A DNA stretch of 64,000 nucleotides from Erigeron canadensis (GCF_010389155.1 NC_057766.1:43038463-43102462); one strand, 5' to 3'; shown: positions 33,662 through 45,838, counted from the first letter of the stretch. Numbers and translations are program-made. Notes: generated from the sequence alone by a model not told the origin.

Positions 33662-35112
33662 GGGCTAATTACTTATAAAGTCCATCAACTTGTACCAAAT
33701 ACCTTTTTTGGGGTCTGAACAAAAAAAAGTTGTAATGTAGGAAGAAAACCCGACTAAATATCTTTTGTGAGGTTGTGACCTGTTTTTGCTGACGTGGCCT
33801 TTAATTAGTCGGTCATATCTTTTATATTCATGTATCACCTGCCACTTTGGAGCCATATATATTTTAGTTATTATACAATTTATATAAATCTTCAATTCTG
33901 AACACTACTTCACTCTCATTTTTCCTCCCATTTTCCAATCTCTTTCTTGATTTTTTCTCTCTCAGCCATGAATTTTCAAAAAATTAAATTCAAGATTTTT
34001 ATGTTTGTATATGTATTTTTCTTTCATATAATCTGTATAAAGTTACAAACTTTCTTAAAAATAACCCCAAATAAACACAACCCACGATCTCATATGTATA
34101 GATTCTATATATAATTACAATCTTTTTTTTTCTTACTTTTTTTTATTCTCAAGAAAATAAAAATTCCCAGAAAATAAAATTTCAAAATCTGATCCACTAT
34201 GTCGGACCAGGAAACAAACACCAACGTTGTTGTAGTGAAACGACAACGGCCGTCATGTGCATGTACAAGACGCCCAGCCGTTCGGATATACGAAGTTACG
34301 GTGGCTGAAGTTGCGATCATGGCGGCTGTCAGGAAGCAGAAGCCTCGCCGGAGAAAACGCCCGAAAGTGGCGGAAGAAAAAGATGAAGAAGAAGAACAAT
34401 CACTGTCGCCTAATCTGTACAGTGACGTCATTACACCTCCTAATCCGTCACGTGCAGATAACGAGGGTACCAAAACAGATATATTCTTTCAATGTATGGA
34501 TCGATGATGAGGGTACTAAAGCAGATAATTAATCTTGGTTCATGCCTGTATTTTATTTTTGTTTTTGTTTTTGAATTGGCAGTGGATGAAAATTGTAGTT
34601 AACTGGTTATGGCTTTTGAAGGTGGTGGTGAGTTTGATTCTGATCTGATGTTGTTCATCTTTGATTCTGATCTGTTGGCAAAGTCTGATAATATTTGAGA
34701 TGGTTTGAGCATTATTGTAATTTCTTTTGATTTAGCAACGATGAGTTTTGGCAAAATTTCCCTACCTCCATATGATTATGAAGATTATTACAGGCCTTTT
34801 AAACCTAGAAATTTGGGAGAATGGTTTTGTGTGCAGGGTTATAATCTAGGAAATAATTGTGTGCGGTAGGAATTTATAATCTGAGTTGAAAATCTAAAAT
34901 TAACAATATATGACATGGAATATACATGTCATCAATGTATAATATAAAAAAACAAAGAAAATGATTTGGAAAATGTATCTAACCGGCAACTTGTATAGAG
35001 CCCCACAAAAGAGATTTTAGCTGAGTTTTCTCCTTACATTAAAACTTTTTTTTGTTGGAACCCCAGAAAAGGTATTCGTGAGAAGTTAGATGACTTTTCA
35101 AGTAATTAACCC
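33662..35112. mobile_element. Pack-MULE-like element, 1451 bp
   Basis: Perfect 9-bp target duplication atctttaaa (33653-33661 and 35113-35121). Inverted repeats of roughly 110-120 bp: gggctaattacttataaagt at the left, mirrored at 34990-35112 at the right, both including the pattern aaaaaaaagtt then aatgta. These are the hallmarks of TIR-MULEs. There is no transposase. Between the arms is a GC-richer region (34199-34507) with an intact open frame, so it looks like a gene-carrying (Pack-)MULE. Confidence 0.88.
34199..34507 (+). CDS. Hypothetical basic protein carried inside a MULE
   Basis: 102 residues with no recognised family. It starts MSDQETN. Residues 13-30 are Arg/Pro/Cys-rich (KRQRPSCACTRRP), a moderately hydrophobic part with alanines follows, then a strongly basic cluster KQKPRRRKRPK that could act as a nuclear localisation signal, then an acidic EEKDEEEEQ run. 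The frame is about half G+C while its flanks are about one third, which suits captured coding DNA. A pyrimidine-rich leader (ttcttgattttttctctctc) precedes it. Just after residue 88 the DNA contains an imperfect repeat (gagggtaccaaaacagata / gagggtactaaagcagata). It may be a truncated captured exon or a new gene; expression is unknown. Confidence 0.45.
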   Translation: MSDQETNTNVVVVKRQRPSCACTRRPAVRIYEVTVAEVAIMAAVRKQKPRRRKRPKVAEEKDEEEEQSLSPNLYSDVITPPNPSRADNEGTKTDIFFQCMDR

Positions 35113-35435
35113 ATCTTTAAAACGCTTAATTTCATCTCCAACTTTATCAATATTTTTACTCTTATCGATTTTCAGTACTGCATCATCTCCAACTATCTCT
35201 TGTTAAAGATAGTTATCGCTTCTCTACTTGCGTTTTAACCATGACAATCATGCTTCGAGTTAAAGTGAGCGAATATATCTAATCGAAGTGCTCAAGAATT
35301 TATTATCAGGAGATATTGAGGATTCAATGACAATGTGTAGATATGACAATGGATGAAGAATGACCAAAAGGCATGATAGGCCCCCACCCAGCCTGCTGGC
35401 TGCTTTTGGGGCAAAATTTGTTTTATCTGACGCTT

Positions 35436-35643
35436 TATTTATGACTAGATATTTTATTACTTGTCTTATGACTAGATATTTTATTGCTTGTCTTATTTAT
35501 GACTAGACATTTTCCGTCTTGTACTTCTTTATGGCTGGAAGTTCCTATGGAAGCAGTCTCTCTACCTTTGTGTAGAGATAAGACTGTCTACAACTTACCT
35601 CCTCCATACCCCACGCAGGGATTGGGCCCTGTTGTTGTTGTTA
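35436..35643 (+). mobile_element. Au-like SINE with a tandem repeat before it
   Basis: About 35505-35643 carries gcagtctctctacctttgtg, then gattgggccctgttgttg with a (TTG)n end, as in the nested copy at 33.3 kb but on +. Directly upstream, tatgactagatattttatt is repeated three times (35446-35510). Confidence 0.68.
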
Positions 35644-35649
35644 TTACCT

Positions 35650-36942
35650 TCAAACAAACACTAGTCATTAGTCAATATCTATCATGGAGTGCTTTTGATA
35701 AATTTCATCGTATGCAAAAACATATATATGATAGTATTTGAATTTGAACAACGAATTATACGTGCCTGTCTCCGTTTCGGGCTAAGTAAAAAAGAAGACA
35801 AAACAAAAACAAAGATTAAAGATTAAAAATTGCGTTAAAAATCGAAACGAAAATAGTTATAGGGTAAAGAAGCCATCAATGAAAACAACTGGTGATTTGA
35901 AAATTTTGGCTCATCATATATGTATCAAAAGTCATGTGAAAAAAAAAAAAGAAAAAGATTCGCAATGATGTAAAAACTTGCTTTGATTAAACATTTCACC
36001 GTATCAAAACACTGCTTTTATCCCTTTATCTTAAAAGAGTAATGATAGAATATTAACAACAAAATAACCACTGATCGATCTCCTCCTTCAAAGAAACATA
36101 CCCCTCCAATCCACCAGCAAGAAAACTGGAAACACCTCTTTATTGAAATGCCCCTTTACGGATATTTTGTGGTCATTTGCATTTTCTTGCTACCTCCGAC
36201 TTCAATTTTTTTTAATTAATAACAAAATCATGTGATACGTGCTACATCAATACGTATTTAGTGGGTTTTTAAAAAGTTTATACTGCTTTTCGATTTGTTC
36301 TAAACTTTTTATACGGTAAAAATAGTAGTATTGGTTTCATCACGTTTGATATATTTACAACTTGTACAATATATTAAACTTATACGGAGTATATTATACG
36401 GCAAACTAATCAAAATGTGGTATCTTTAACATTAGAAAAAGATATCGTTTCTCATCTTGTCATCTTGTGTACCGTGTCGAAAAGTACATTGCTTGTGTTT
36501 TTAATAAGCCCTACATTTTACTGTATTTATTTTTGAAAAGTTTAAATTACCCGTGAATAATAAAAACTCTACCATACAATCATACATTGTCTTCACATTT
36601 TATTTATTTAATTATTTATTAACCAAAAGATAATTACCAACAACTAATTAACATAACAAAAAAAAAAATATTTATGAACATAATTTTCACACAACTATGT
36701 ACACAAGAATTGAATACACAGGACTTTTAGCTAGGTAACAGCATCACAATTTTGTGAAAAATCAAACAGAAAAAGTTTCAACAAAATTTTAGATATGGCC
36801 AATAGTGGTAAGGGCGCGCAATACATTAACTTCACAATTCACAAACAACTTGTTATGGCGGGGAAACACAAAATTTTTACCCGTAAAACAACATTATTTA
36901 GTCAACAACTTACAAAAACTCTATGCAATATACCCGTTGTTG
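35650..36942. other. Intergenic spacer
   Basis: AT-rich. No gene or element was recognised. Confidence 0.4.
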
Positions 36943-37600
36943 AGGGCAAGTACGGTTCGGTTTGGCCTTTGGGTCAGTTTTTGACTAAAACCGAAAACCA
37001 AACCGTTATAATTAGGTTTTTGAAAACCAAAACTATTTGGTTTTGGTTTTTTTGGTTTGGGTCTATTTCGGTTCGGTTTAGTCAGTTTTTAACCACTTGT
37101 GGTTTGAGTCAAATTGAGCTTGAAAAGTTTATAAGTTTATACCCTATAATTACACCATAATTAATTTTAACAAGTTTTTAAAACAATATTAACAACACTA
37201 CAACAATGACAACAAATCCATAAAAGTAAGTTGTATAAACTTCAAACGAATTTTATATATAACCATTGATATATTTTACACGTTGTTTAACTATACAGTT
37301 ATTAAAGCAAATCAATCTTGTTGTGTATTTTTACTTAAACATATAAATGATATTATTATATACACCTAAAAATGCAAATATATTAACATATTTATCAAAA
37401 ATTAATAACAAAATGATATATAAATATAAAATAAAGTAAATAATCTATATTTTTCTTTCGGTTTGGTTTTTATGGTTCAGTTTTTCATTAGAAATCAAAA
37501 CCGAACCATAACTTTCGATTTTTAGAAAAAACCAAAACCAATGGTTTTTCCGGTTTTCATAATTTTTTTTTATTTTCAGTTCGGTTTTTGCTCACCCTAC
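36943..37600. mobile_element. hAT-like MITE
   Basis: Left end gagggcaagtacggttcggt, right end cagttcggtttttgctcacc, and an interior rich in ggtttggttt and its complement. It resembles widespread plant MITEs with gggtgagcaaaa ends. A fragment of the same end is at 24.12 kb (gggagtgagcaaaaact). No duplication was verified. Confidence 0.5.
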
Positions 37601-37806
37601 TCGTGGTAATTAACAAGCACAAGTGCATAAACCCCATAAAACAATTAACTTCATTAATAGCATCTCATTAATGAAAGTAATCATCAAAAAGAAACATAAA
37701 TTAGAAAGAAAGCAAAAGTGAAAAGTCTAAAGAGCCCCTAAATACACCATTCTAGCGAAACACACTTTTGTCCTTTTTGGCTCTCATTGTTTTTAAACAT
37801 CCATTT

Positions 37807-38826
37807 TCAATCAAGAGCATTAGGGCCAGTACAGTAATTCAACACATGATTCCAAACCCATTGTACCAAAAACTTTCGTCGGATCCCATACATGTTATAC
37901 GTGGCGCCATCTCGATCGTTCAACATCTGCCCAGTATACGACCCTCCACCGCCGGTCCCATATATCCCTTCACATAAATCAGCAATCTCAACCGGAAATG
38001 AAGGGTCTTGACCAGCATACCAAGCGTTGACCAATGGGTTAGAAGCCATCTCAGCTATTTCATGTGCAATCACACTTATCATCCCATCAATACCTACTTC
38101 TCCATTTGGCGATTTTAGCGGTTTTAAACCCGGGATGTATTCGGGTACCGCAAACGGGTACGCGCATACACCCGGGCATAATTTTTCTGAATTACCCACC
38201 CATGCGTAGGGTAACGTGTACCCTACAATGGATGGGTAAGTAAAATAATGGAACCCACATACATTTTGACAGAAATCTTGAACGTACACGTCAGCAGCTG
38301 TTAGTAACAAATAGACCCCACCTTTTGGATGTATTGGCAATGGTTTTGTCTTAGCTGTCACAGCTGATTTTATTACAGATTGTATTGACAACCTAGTTAG
38401 TTTTTTACCGTGAGATAAAAACCGGTCATTTTTTTCTTTACCCAGCCGTACGGTTCTTGAAATGTTAGAACCGGTTTGGTCAGTGTAAAGCTGGACCGTT
38501 TTCCACCAGCCCGATACCGACGGCGAACGATGTTGTCCGCCGTCAGATATCGAGTTGATAAAATCACGGATGATTCTTTTTTGTGAACTGGGCCAGGTTC
38601 CGTACCATATAATGTGTACGGTCATGTTGGCAGTAAGAACAGGACCCATGTGGTATTTAAGTTTCACGAATTCTGATGAGCCTTCGTATTTTTTGTTACC
38701 GCCGAATTGGAGCTCGGTGAAGTTGGTTTTTTGGTTGGGCCATGGGCGGAATGCGGCGGCGAGGTGAAGGAAGAAAAGGAGGAGGGTGAGTGTGGGGAGT
38801 GGTGGCGCCGATGACCGGCGTTGCAT
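37807..38826 (-). CDS. EXORDIUM-family (phosphate-induced protein 1) secreted protein
   Basis: Intronless, 339 residues. Residues 1-25 form a signal peptide (RR then LLLFFLHLAAA). The mature part carries the family signatures KYHMGPVL near residue 57, HIIWYG, the GGVYLLLTAADV and QDFCQNVCGFHYF blocks, GVDGM-like GIDGMISVIAHEIAEMASNP, and a C-terminal RKFLVQWVWNH...C. EXO/EXL proteins are apoplastic and, in Arabidopsis, promote cell expansion and brassinosteroid-linked growth. The biochemical activity is unsettled. Length is close to the usual 310-340. The start is the first ATG downstream of a TATA box at 38895-38904. The assignment to the family is firm; which EXL paralogue it matches is not resolved. 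Confidence 0.95.
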   Translation of the reverse strand: MQRRSSAPPLPTLTLLLFFLHLAAAFRPWPNQKTNFTELQFGGNKKYEGSSEFVKLKYHMGPVLTANMTVHIIWYGTWPSSQKRIIRDFINSISDGGQHRSPSVSGWWKTVQLYTDQTGSNISRTVRLGKEKNDRFLSHGKKLTRLSIQSVIKSAVTAKTKPLPIHPKGGVYLLLTAADVYVQDFCQNVCGFHYFTYPSIVGYTLPYAWVGNSEKLCPGVCAYPFAVPEYIPGLKPLKSPNGEVGIDGMISVIAHEIAEMASNPLVNAWYAGQDPSFPVEIADLCEGIYGTGGGGSYTGQMLNDRDGATYNMYGIRRKFLVQWVWNHVLNYCTGPNALD

Positions 38827-38894
38827 ATTGGTGAAGTGGAGTTGGTACGAGTAGTGGCAGAAATGAGTGGAGTAGGTGTGTTTAAGTGTGGATG

Positions 38895-38904
38895 TATATA
38901 TATA
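38895..38904 (-). promoter_or_regulatory. TATA box of the EXORDIUM-family gene
   Basis: TATATATATA lies about 70 bases upstream of the ATG at 38826, preceded on the - strand by ttctcc. Confidence 0.5.
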
Positions 38905-39411
38905 GGAGAAAAGAACATATTATTTTGAATGTCATTGGTACTTAAATTGGATATAAATCAGAGCTAAAAGTGTACAGTAAGTAAATAACTTCATTTGGGT
39001 CATGGTAAAATTGGTTGAAAGGAATATCATAACTCAACATTTAATCATTGTGAAGTTTGCCACACAACATTAACTCGTACTCAAACCAAAAAAAAAAAAA
39101 ATTTCTTATCGATGTTTAACCGCTCTTCAAAGAGTTCTATAGTGACGGATTTATACACAATTGGGACAAAAAATGGGCTTAAAAGTTGAATGTAAAAATC
39201 TGAGTAGTATATGACATATATGTCCACATATAATTTTTATTCTTTGAAAAATCCTTCTAACAATACTTTTAATTATATAATCATGACATTTATTTAAACT
39301 AAAAACTAAGATTAAAAAAAAATGTGAATTATACTTGTATATTTATAACATTTAGTCTTTTTTCTTTTAAATAAAGATAAAAACTTTTTACATCTCATCT
39401 CCTCTGATTTA

Positions 39412-39690
39412 GGGTATGTTGGGCACAAAAGCTTGAAGCTGAGGCTGTAGTTAAAGGCTTGGGGCTGGAGCTTGACGTTGGGGCTAGGGGCTGGGCTTTT
39501 TTTTCAACTCTCTTCCTACGAGTTTTTATTTTAAAGACCCTTTGGGGCTTTTAGGAGTTTTTCGGGGCTGGGGCTTTTGATTTCTTATGTATTGCCAAAC
39601 AGGACTATAATTTTCAAATGAGTTTATTTTTAAAAGCTAAGGGCTTTTAAGCCTTTAAAAATCCCTAAAAACCCCTTGCCAAACAATCCC
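39412..39690. mobile_element. Tourist-like MITE, 279 bp
   Basis: Inverted ends gggtatgttgggca / tgccaaacaatccc, with TTA at 39409-39411 and 39691-39693. The interior repeats ggggctgggg/ttgaagct motifs. Confidence 0.78.
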
Positions 39691-40062
39691 TTAGTATTGT
39701 TGTTTTATATTTATAACATTTAAAAACAATTATTAAAAGAATTTTTAAAAGATTATTTGCTTCTTTATTCTTATTTAAGCTACATCTATCTATCTAATTA
39801 AGATGAAATTTTAATAGGGTTTGCTAAGGTGTATAAATTATTTGTATATTTACCATAATATTCAAGAGAAACTTTTAATATTGAAGGTGCAAAATTTTTA
39901 TTAAGGTTGCATTTATCATTTCTCAATTTTTATTATGACAATGAATTTTATTTAATCAATCTGGTAAAGTAGATAAAAGTTACATTGCTATTGTCAATTA
40001 TGGTACGTACAACTTGTATGAAAAGTCGTCACAAAATTTATTAGATTTGATGCATGTTATAG

Positions 40063-40314
40063 GGATGAGCCAAAAATCCTAAGTCCCAAGTCCTGTCCTG
40101 CTATTGTCCTGATCTCGGTACTGAAAAGTGGTATTGAGTCTCAAGTGGGATTAGGACCGATATTGGAATTTGATGGTTTTCGAGATTGAGACCGAGAAAA
40201 TCCCATGAGCTACGGGATTTCCCGGTACCGTCCCGGTCCCGTCTTATTTAGGAACCGGACCCGGACCGGTACCACATTTTTGAGATTTTCGGGACCGGTC
40301 CCACGCCCATCTAT
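40063..40314. mobile_element. hAT-like MITE
   Basis: Ends tagggatgagccaaaaatcc and, on the right, ggtcccacgcccatcta. The interior is rich in accgg/ccggt palindromes. The target duplication is not convincing. Confidence 0.45.
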
Positions 40315-40683
40315 CATTGTAAGGGTACTTTCTTATTCATAAATGCCAAATTTAAAGTAATTATTTTTATTTTAAAACAATAAGTTATTTTAAAAAATGT
40401 TTATAACTATGACAAATTTCACAACATGGATAATGATCAATAACTATATTTATTTTGGAGATGGCAGAATACAAGGCACATACTTATAACATATTGGTCA
40501 ATTAGGTTTTTTTTTTAAATGGCATAAAAAAATATTTAAAAAAAGTGACCGTCTAACGAGTTAGTAAAGGTCACGAACAATAGTCGGTAATAGAACCAAA
40601 ACACAAAAAAAAAAAAAAACAAAGACTAATACAAGTATTATTTCTCATATCCATTCCAAGATATATATATATATATATATATG

Positions 40684-41037
40684 ACCCTTATTTAACAACC
40701 CATTTTTTTTAAGTACCGTGAGAACTCCTGATATTTATATTGGATGACATGTTTTTTTGTTCATTCATATGTGAAACATTATAAAAATATATGTTGCAGA
40801 AGAAATTTTTTTTCAAAACCTTACATATAGTCGTTTGTCACATGTGAACAGAAAATGTGAACAAATTTATTCACAAGTTCATAAAAGGCTACTTTAAAAG
40901 TTTTATAAAAAACTTTCTTTTACAACATACCTTTTTATATCATTTCACATGTAAATGAACAAAAAAAACATGTGAACAAATATATTATCTAAGAGTTCTC
41001 ATTGTTCTTAAAAAAATGGTTCTCAATATAAAAAAAC
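40684..41037. mobile_element. Hairpin MITE in a (TA)n tract
   Basis: Opposed arms: ccattttttttaagtaccgtgagaactc at the left mirrors the right arm around 40990-41030 (gagttctcattgttctt). Flanked by (TA)10 at the left and (TA)6 at the right. Related to the element at 57309-57803. Confidence 0.68.
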
Positions 41038-41051
41038 TATATATATATATA

Positions 41052-41733
41052 GAGGAAAGTTATTTTTAGTACAAGTGTTTAAAAAAGTACAAGGTATTTC
41101 CTCATTTTTCTTCCTTCTTCCTTCCATCTCCGACCACCACCACCACCACCATGATCATCTCCGACCACCACCATGATCCTCCGGTGACGGCGACCATCTC
41201 CAGCGAGAGTTACACATGTGTAACTAACTTACACATGTGTAAGTACAACTTTTTTATAGCATTTTAGGGTCTAAAATTTCTAGGTTTTTTCCTTCGCGAG
41301 ACAACCACCACCAGCCACCATCATCTTCGACCACCCCAACCACGACACCGGCGCCGGCATCAAGGGCTTCGCCCGTACCGTAGCAAACCGTCACCATCTA
41401 TTGGATCGCCGCCCATCAAATCTATACGATTCCCATATGCGTCCCTTGACGGTCAGCTTAGAACGGATGAGGGCCTCTGGCCCATACCGTATCCACCCGA
41501 AAACGAACCTAATTCTCGCCGGAAAGTTAACTTACACATGTGTAAGTTGTAGTTACACATGTGTAAGTCTCGCCGGAGATGGTCGCCGTCGCCGGAGAAT
41601 CATGGTGGTGGTCGGAGATGATCATGGTGGTGGTGGTGGTGGTCGGAGATGGAAGGAACAAGCATGTGTAAGTTAACTTAGACATGTACTTTTTGTACTT
41701 TTTTAAATGTTTGTACTATAAATAACCCACCCC
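41052..41733. mobile_element. Long hairpin MITE in a (TA)n tract
   Basis: Ends gttatttttagtacaagtg and, at the right, its complement (tgtttgtactataaataac). Arms with ccaccaccaccatgatcat and tgatcatggtggtggtgg, plus several copies of the dyad ttacacatgtgtaa. The GC-richer centre (41330-41520) may be captured DNA. Flanked by (TA)n on both sides. Confidence 0.75.
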
Positions 41734-41746
41734 TATATATATATAT

Positions 41747-42084
41747 GAAAGTTATTTGTAGTACATTTATTTTTTATAGTACATATGTAAGTTAACTTAC
41801 ACACTTCTTCTTCCTTCTTCTTTCTATCTCCGACCACCACCACCACCATGATCATCTTCGACCACCACCATGATCCTCCGGCGATGACGACCATCTCCGG
41901 TGAGACTTACACATGTGTAAGTACAACTTTTTTAGCATTTTAGGGTTTAAAATTTGTAACTTACATATGTGTAAGTCTCGCCGGAGATGGTCGCCGTTGC
42001 CGGATGATCATGGTGGTGGTCGGAGATGGAAAGAAGAAGAAGTGTGTAAGTTGACTTACACAAGTAATACAAATAACTCACCCC
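41747..42084. mobile_element. Hairpin MITE, second copy of the 41.05-kb family
   Basis: Same termini (gttatttgtagtac / ataactcacccc) and the same ccaccaccatgatcat arms as the preceding element, but a shorter centre. Next to it are a half copy (42091-42180) and a remnant that is little more than two ends (42209-42239), all within (TA)n. Confidence 0.75.
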
Positions 42085-42913
42085 TATATAGGATGATTAT
42101 TGTGGTGGTCGGAGATGGAAGGAAGAAGGAAGAAGAAATGTGTAAGTTAACTTACACATGTACTACAAATAACTCACCCTTATATATGTATTATATATGT
42201 ATATATATAAGGGTGATATATATAAATAACTCACCCTTATTTATATATATATATATATATATAGTACCATTCCATAAAAGAAGTATTCCTTTCTCCTATG
42301 TTCTTTAAGCGAATATTTAGAAAATGGAGAGTGTGGAACTTGGTGAAGACTGAAGAGAGATATAATTTTGAGATGAAGAAAGTATATAGTTTATTCTCTA
42401 CCAAAATGACGGTAGAATTTGGATTTTAGGTCTTGTAAATATGTTGGTTTAGGAAAAGATTTTAGAAATCATATATAGTTCACAGAAGATGATCGATTAT
42501 TCTTAACATAGATCTATATCCAATGATGTTACATGTAGTTACTTGCTTTAAGCATTTTTTTAGTCGGTTGGTTTTTCTTATTCGAAAACAAGTGTTAAGC
42601 CTGAGGTTAACATAGTAATTGAGGAGATTAGAGCAAACATCTTCCGCAACATATCTTTCTATGTAACTAAGTGAAAATATGTTTTTTTATGTGACATTTT
42701 TATTTTTTGACACATTGGATTTTTGCATGAATTGTCATTTTTTCTATTTAAATTACTATATATAATGTTGTTATGTATGATTTTAGTCATCGATCCTAAT
42801 CATTAATATTTATTTTTCCATTTTCTATATGCCTACAAAAATATTATATACTATATATGTTTTTTCGTTAATTCAATGATAACTATCTTTTTTTCAAATT
42901 AGATTGTTTAATA

Positions 42914-43154
42914 CTAGCACGGTACTCGCGTAATATGGCAGTGATTAATTGTGGCGGCAACGGTGAGGTGGTGGGGAGACTGTTGGTGGTGGAGGTGACA
43001 CTGATTGGTGTAAATAATTGATATAAAAGGCCAATTGAGATATTTTGGATAAATGACTGATATTGTAATTTAATCATTAATGATATTTTAGATAATTTAT
43101 CCATAACTTTTAAAGAGGGGTTGTTTTATTTATTAAATAGTATAAAAGTATAGA
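42914..43154 (-). mobile_element. Helitron-like element, 241 bp
   Basis: On the - strand it runs from TCTATACTTTTATACTATTT (next to T at 43155) to a GC segment and gtgCTAG (plus: ctagcacggtactcgcgtaa), followed by T. Its body aligns with the copies at 22.0 and 24.3 kb. Confidence 0.7.
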
Positions 43155-43939
43155 TTAGGTGTATATGGGAATTAGAATTAAGAAATAAAGATATTTTGGG
43201 TATAAAAAAGTGCTAAATTTTCTAAAATAGGAGAAGTTAATATGTTTTATAAAGGTTTATAGATATATTTTTTTTGTTATTTTACTTCTTATATTATATT
43301 TAATAAATATATCTTATAAAAAAGATTTTATGATTTATTAATATTTGTGTTTTCTTAATCATACTTTAACATATTTTATGGATATCCTATATTTATAAAC
43401 TATAATTTTATTGTTTGAAGCAGTCATTTGATAAGTTTTTATATTATCATAAATTATAAATAAAAATGTAACTATCAGTTATTATGTCGTATTTATTTTC
43501 CTAGTTAGCCTCGTACGGGTTTAATATAGTTAATAAATTATCATATTTTCTAGTTAACACTTGATTTAAATATAGAGCTTCTCATTCGAGCTTTTGCATT
43601 ATTATGTGTTTTTAATTTTCATTATTCTAATATTAAATAAAAAATATTATATTAAATTATCCTGTTTGTCATATAGAACATGATCCATTAATCCAGCAAA
43701 CATTATTCTAGTGTAGTTTCATGTGGCGGACGATATAGGAAATTAGAAAAGCGCAATCACGGAGTAGATTGCTGAATCCCGTTTAAATAAGGGTACACCG
43801 CAAATCCAATGACGACTCCTCTAAAAATTACTACAAAAATATATATAGACATTAATAACAATTGACTTTCAGTAGTCATACAAGAACCAAGTAATTAAAT
43901 ATACTCCAAAGTTATCGATTTTATATAAGGATGCATGAT

Positions 43940-44980
43940 ACTTCAGGTTACTTTACTGTCAAATCGATGACAAACCGATTACAAGCAGCGACCTTTGGTC
44001 CCAATTACTGGATCTTTCCCTGGAATAAAGCGGCGCCTCTTAAAGTAAACGTCTTAGCTTGGAGAGTTGACCTACCTAAATCGTATTCCAACCTCTGATC
44101 AACTGTTGTCCAGGAACATATCCTTTTATCATCACCGATATGTTCCCTTTGTAATGCTCAAGACGAATCGGTTGATCGAGCATCTATTCATCCACTGCTC
44201 ATTCAGTGATACGCGTTATGCAATGGTGCCACCTCGCAACAGTAGTAAAACCAACCGACATCATGAACCTGCTTCAACTTCATAGTTTAACCACAATTAA
44301 CCCGAGGAAAGGTCATCTCATCCAACTTATTATCCTAGCGTTTTGTTGGGTAATTTGGAAATCACGAAACGATCGTATCTTCTCCGACAAGACCCCTTCT
44401 CTGCGATATGCTACCAAAGAAATTAAAAGTACCAGCTTCTCGTGGCTCACTCATAGAATGAACTCACTCGACATTAATTGGTCTCAGTAGAATACTTTTA
44501 GGGGGCGTTTGGTTATAGAAAAAACCCCTTGTTTTTCATTTTTGTTTTCCAAAAAAACATGGAAAACAGAAAACACGTTCTAATCATAGATTTCTAAGAA
44601 TGTTTAACAAAAAACAAGGTTTTCTATTTTTCCATAGAAAACTTGGAAACACATTTTTCTTGTTTTCTATTTTTCAATTCATTCCACCCCCTTCCCTCAC
44701 AACTCTAACATGTTTTCTAGTTTTCTAATTAGAACGCGTTTTCAAAATTTTTATTTGTTTTCTAGAAAACAAAAGCCCCTTTTATTTTCTAAAAAATTAA
44801 AAATGAAAAACTAGAATACATTTTCTACAACCAAACGCGCCCTTAACTTTTGAATCTTCAACCTTTAATTATGAATTACCTCTGTATTGTATTTTTCATC
44901 TTCATACCCTCTTGTATGTTTTACTAGCACCTTGCTAGATTGCATATAATCAATAAAATTTTATGAATGTTAAAAAAAAA
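43940..44980 (+). mobile_element. LINE (non-LTR) 3' fragment
   Basis: Broken frames encode the zf-RVT region typical of plant L1 LINEs: PLKVNVLAWRV, LNRIPTSDQLLSRNI, then EHLFIHCSFS and FCWVIWKSRNDRIF, with frameshifts between. It ends in an A run near 44970. A Tourist element (44501-44842) is inserted in it. The 5' limit is uncertain. Confidence 0.8.
44501..44842. mobile_element. Tourist-like MITE nested in the LINE
   Basis: Ends gggggcgtttggtt / aaccaaacgcgccc, TTA duplication at 44498-44500 and 44843-44845, 342 bp. The LINE 3' region continues on the other side. Confidence 0.85.
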
Positions 44981-45668
44981 TATGAATTATAAATCACAAC
45001 TTGCAGACCCAGGTTAACAAATCCATTATGTTACGATAAAATTTAAAACTATAAAAAAAAAAAATACTAAATACAACTATTTAACGTGCGTAAAAAAATA
45101 GTGTTCTACATTAAAAACCAATTACAGCCAAATGATTATCCATAAAAGAATTTTACTCGATTTTTCATTTAATTTTCTTTTCCATTTGTCATGTGTTGAC
45201 TAATTATATGCTTTAGCCTGTTGAAGATTTAAAACATAAATATAATCATTCAATCCGATGTTATAAGAATTGAATGAAGACACATTAAAACTGTATCTTG
45301 AAGCTATTTGACTACCACAAGGATAGTTTATATTAATACATTTTTGACCTAAAATTTAGTTTAGGTTTATGAAAAATCGTATTAATAATGTGTTAGAATA
45401 TTAAGAATATAGAAAAAAAGTTATAATGTCTTATATGTATGAGAACAACATAAAAAAAATGCAAAAGCTCTAATATGTAAAAATGATTTATAGTTTTTTC
45501 ATAATATTTGGCACTCGTAAAGCGTAAGACTAAATGGTATGAGGCCTTTCCATGGAGGGGGTCTTTGGCCACATGACTCCACGTCATAATGGTGGGCATT
45601 CTTAAAAAATAGAGATGTGAGGCATCTTGGGTTAGTGGGGGTCTTTGGCCATGTGAAGTAATGATTAG

Positions 45669-45669
<1 letters not shown>

Positions 45670-45742
<73 letters not shown>
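45670..45742. repeat. (ATT)n microsatellite
   Basis: About 24 uninterrupted ATT/TTA units lie between the left inverted repeat and the transposase stop. Confidence 0.95.
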
Positions 45743-45744
<2 letters not shown>

Positions 45745-45838
45745 CAACATTTTATAAACTAGATATTACCAAAAACATTAAAAAAAAAGTTCATACATAT
45801 AAAATACAAATTAAGTTCCATTACATAAATATAAAAGA

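Noticed and set aside
41401..42308. Frames on + strand rich in arginine/valine/glycine (41.4 and 41.9 kb)
   Set aside because: They read through the tggtggtgg arms of hairpin MITEs.
45670..45742. CRISPR-like regular repeats at the ATT tract and in the 52.7 kb array
   Set aside because: The first is a simple microsatellite, and the second is a diverged inverted array without unique spacers; the genome is a plant.
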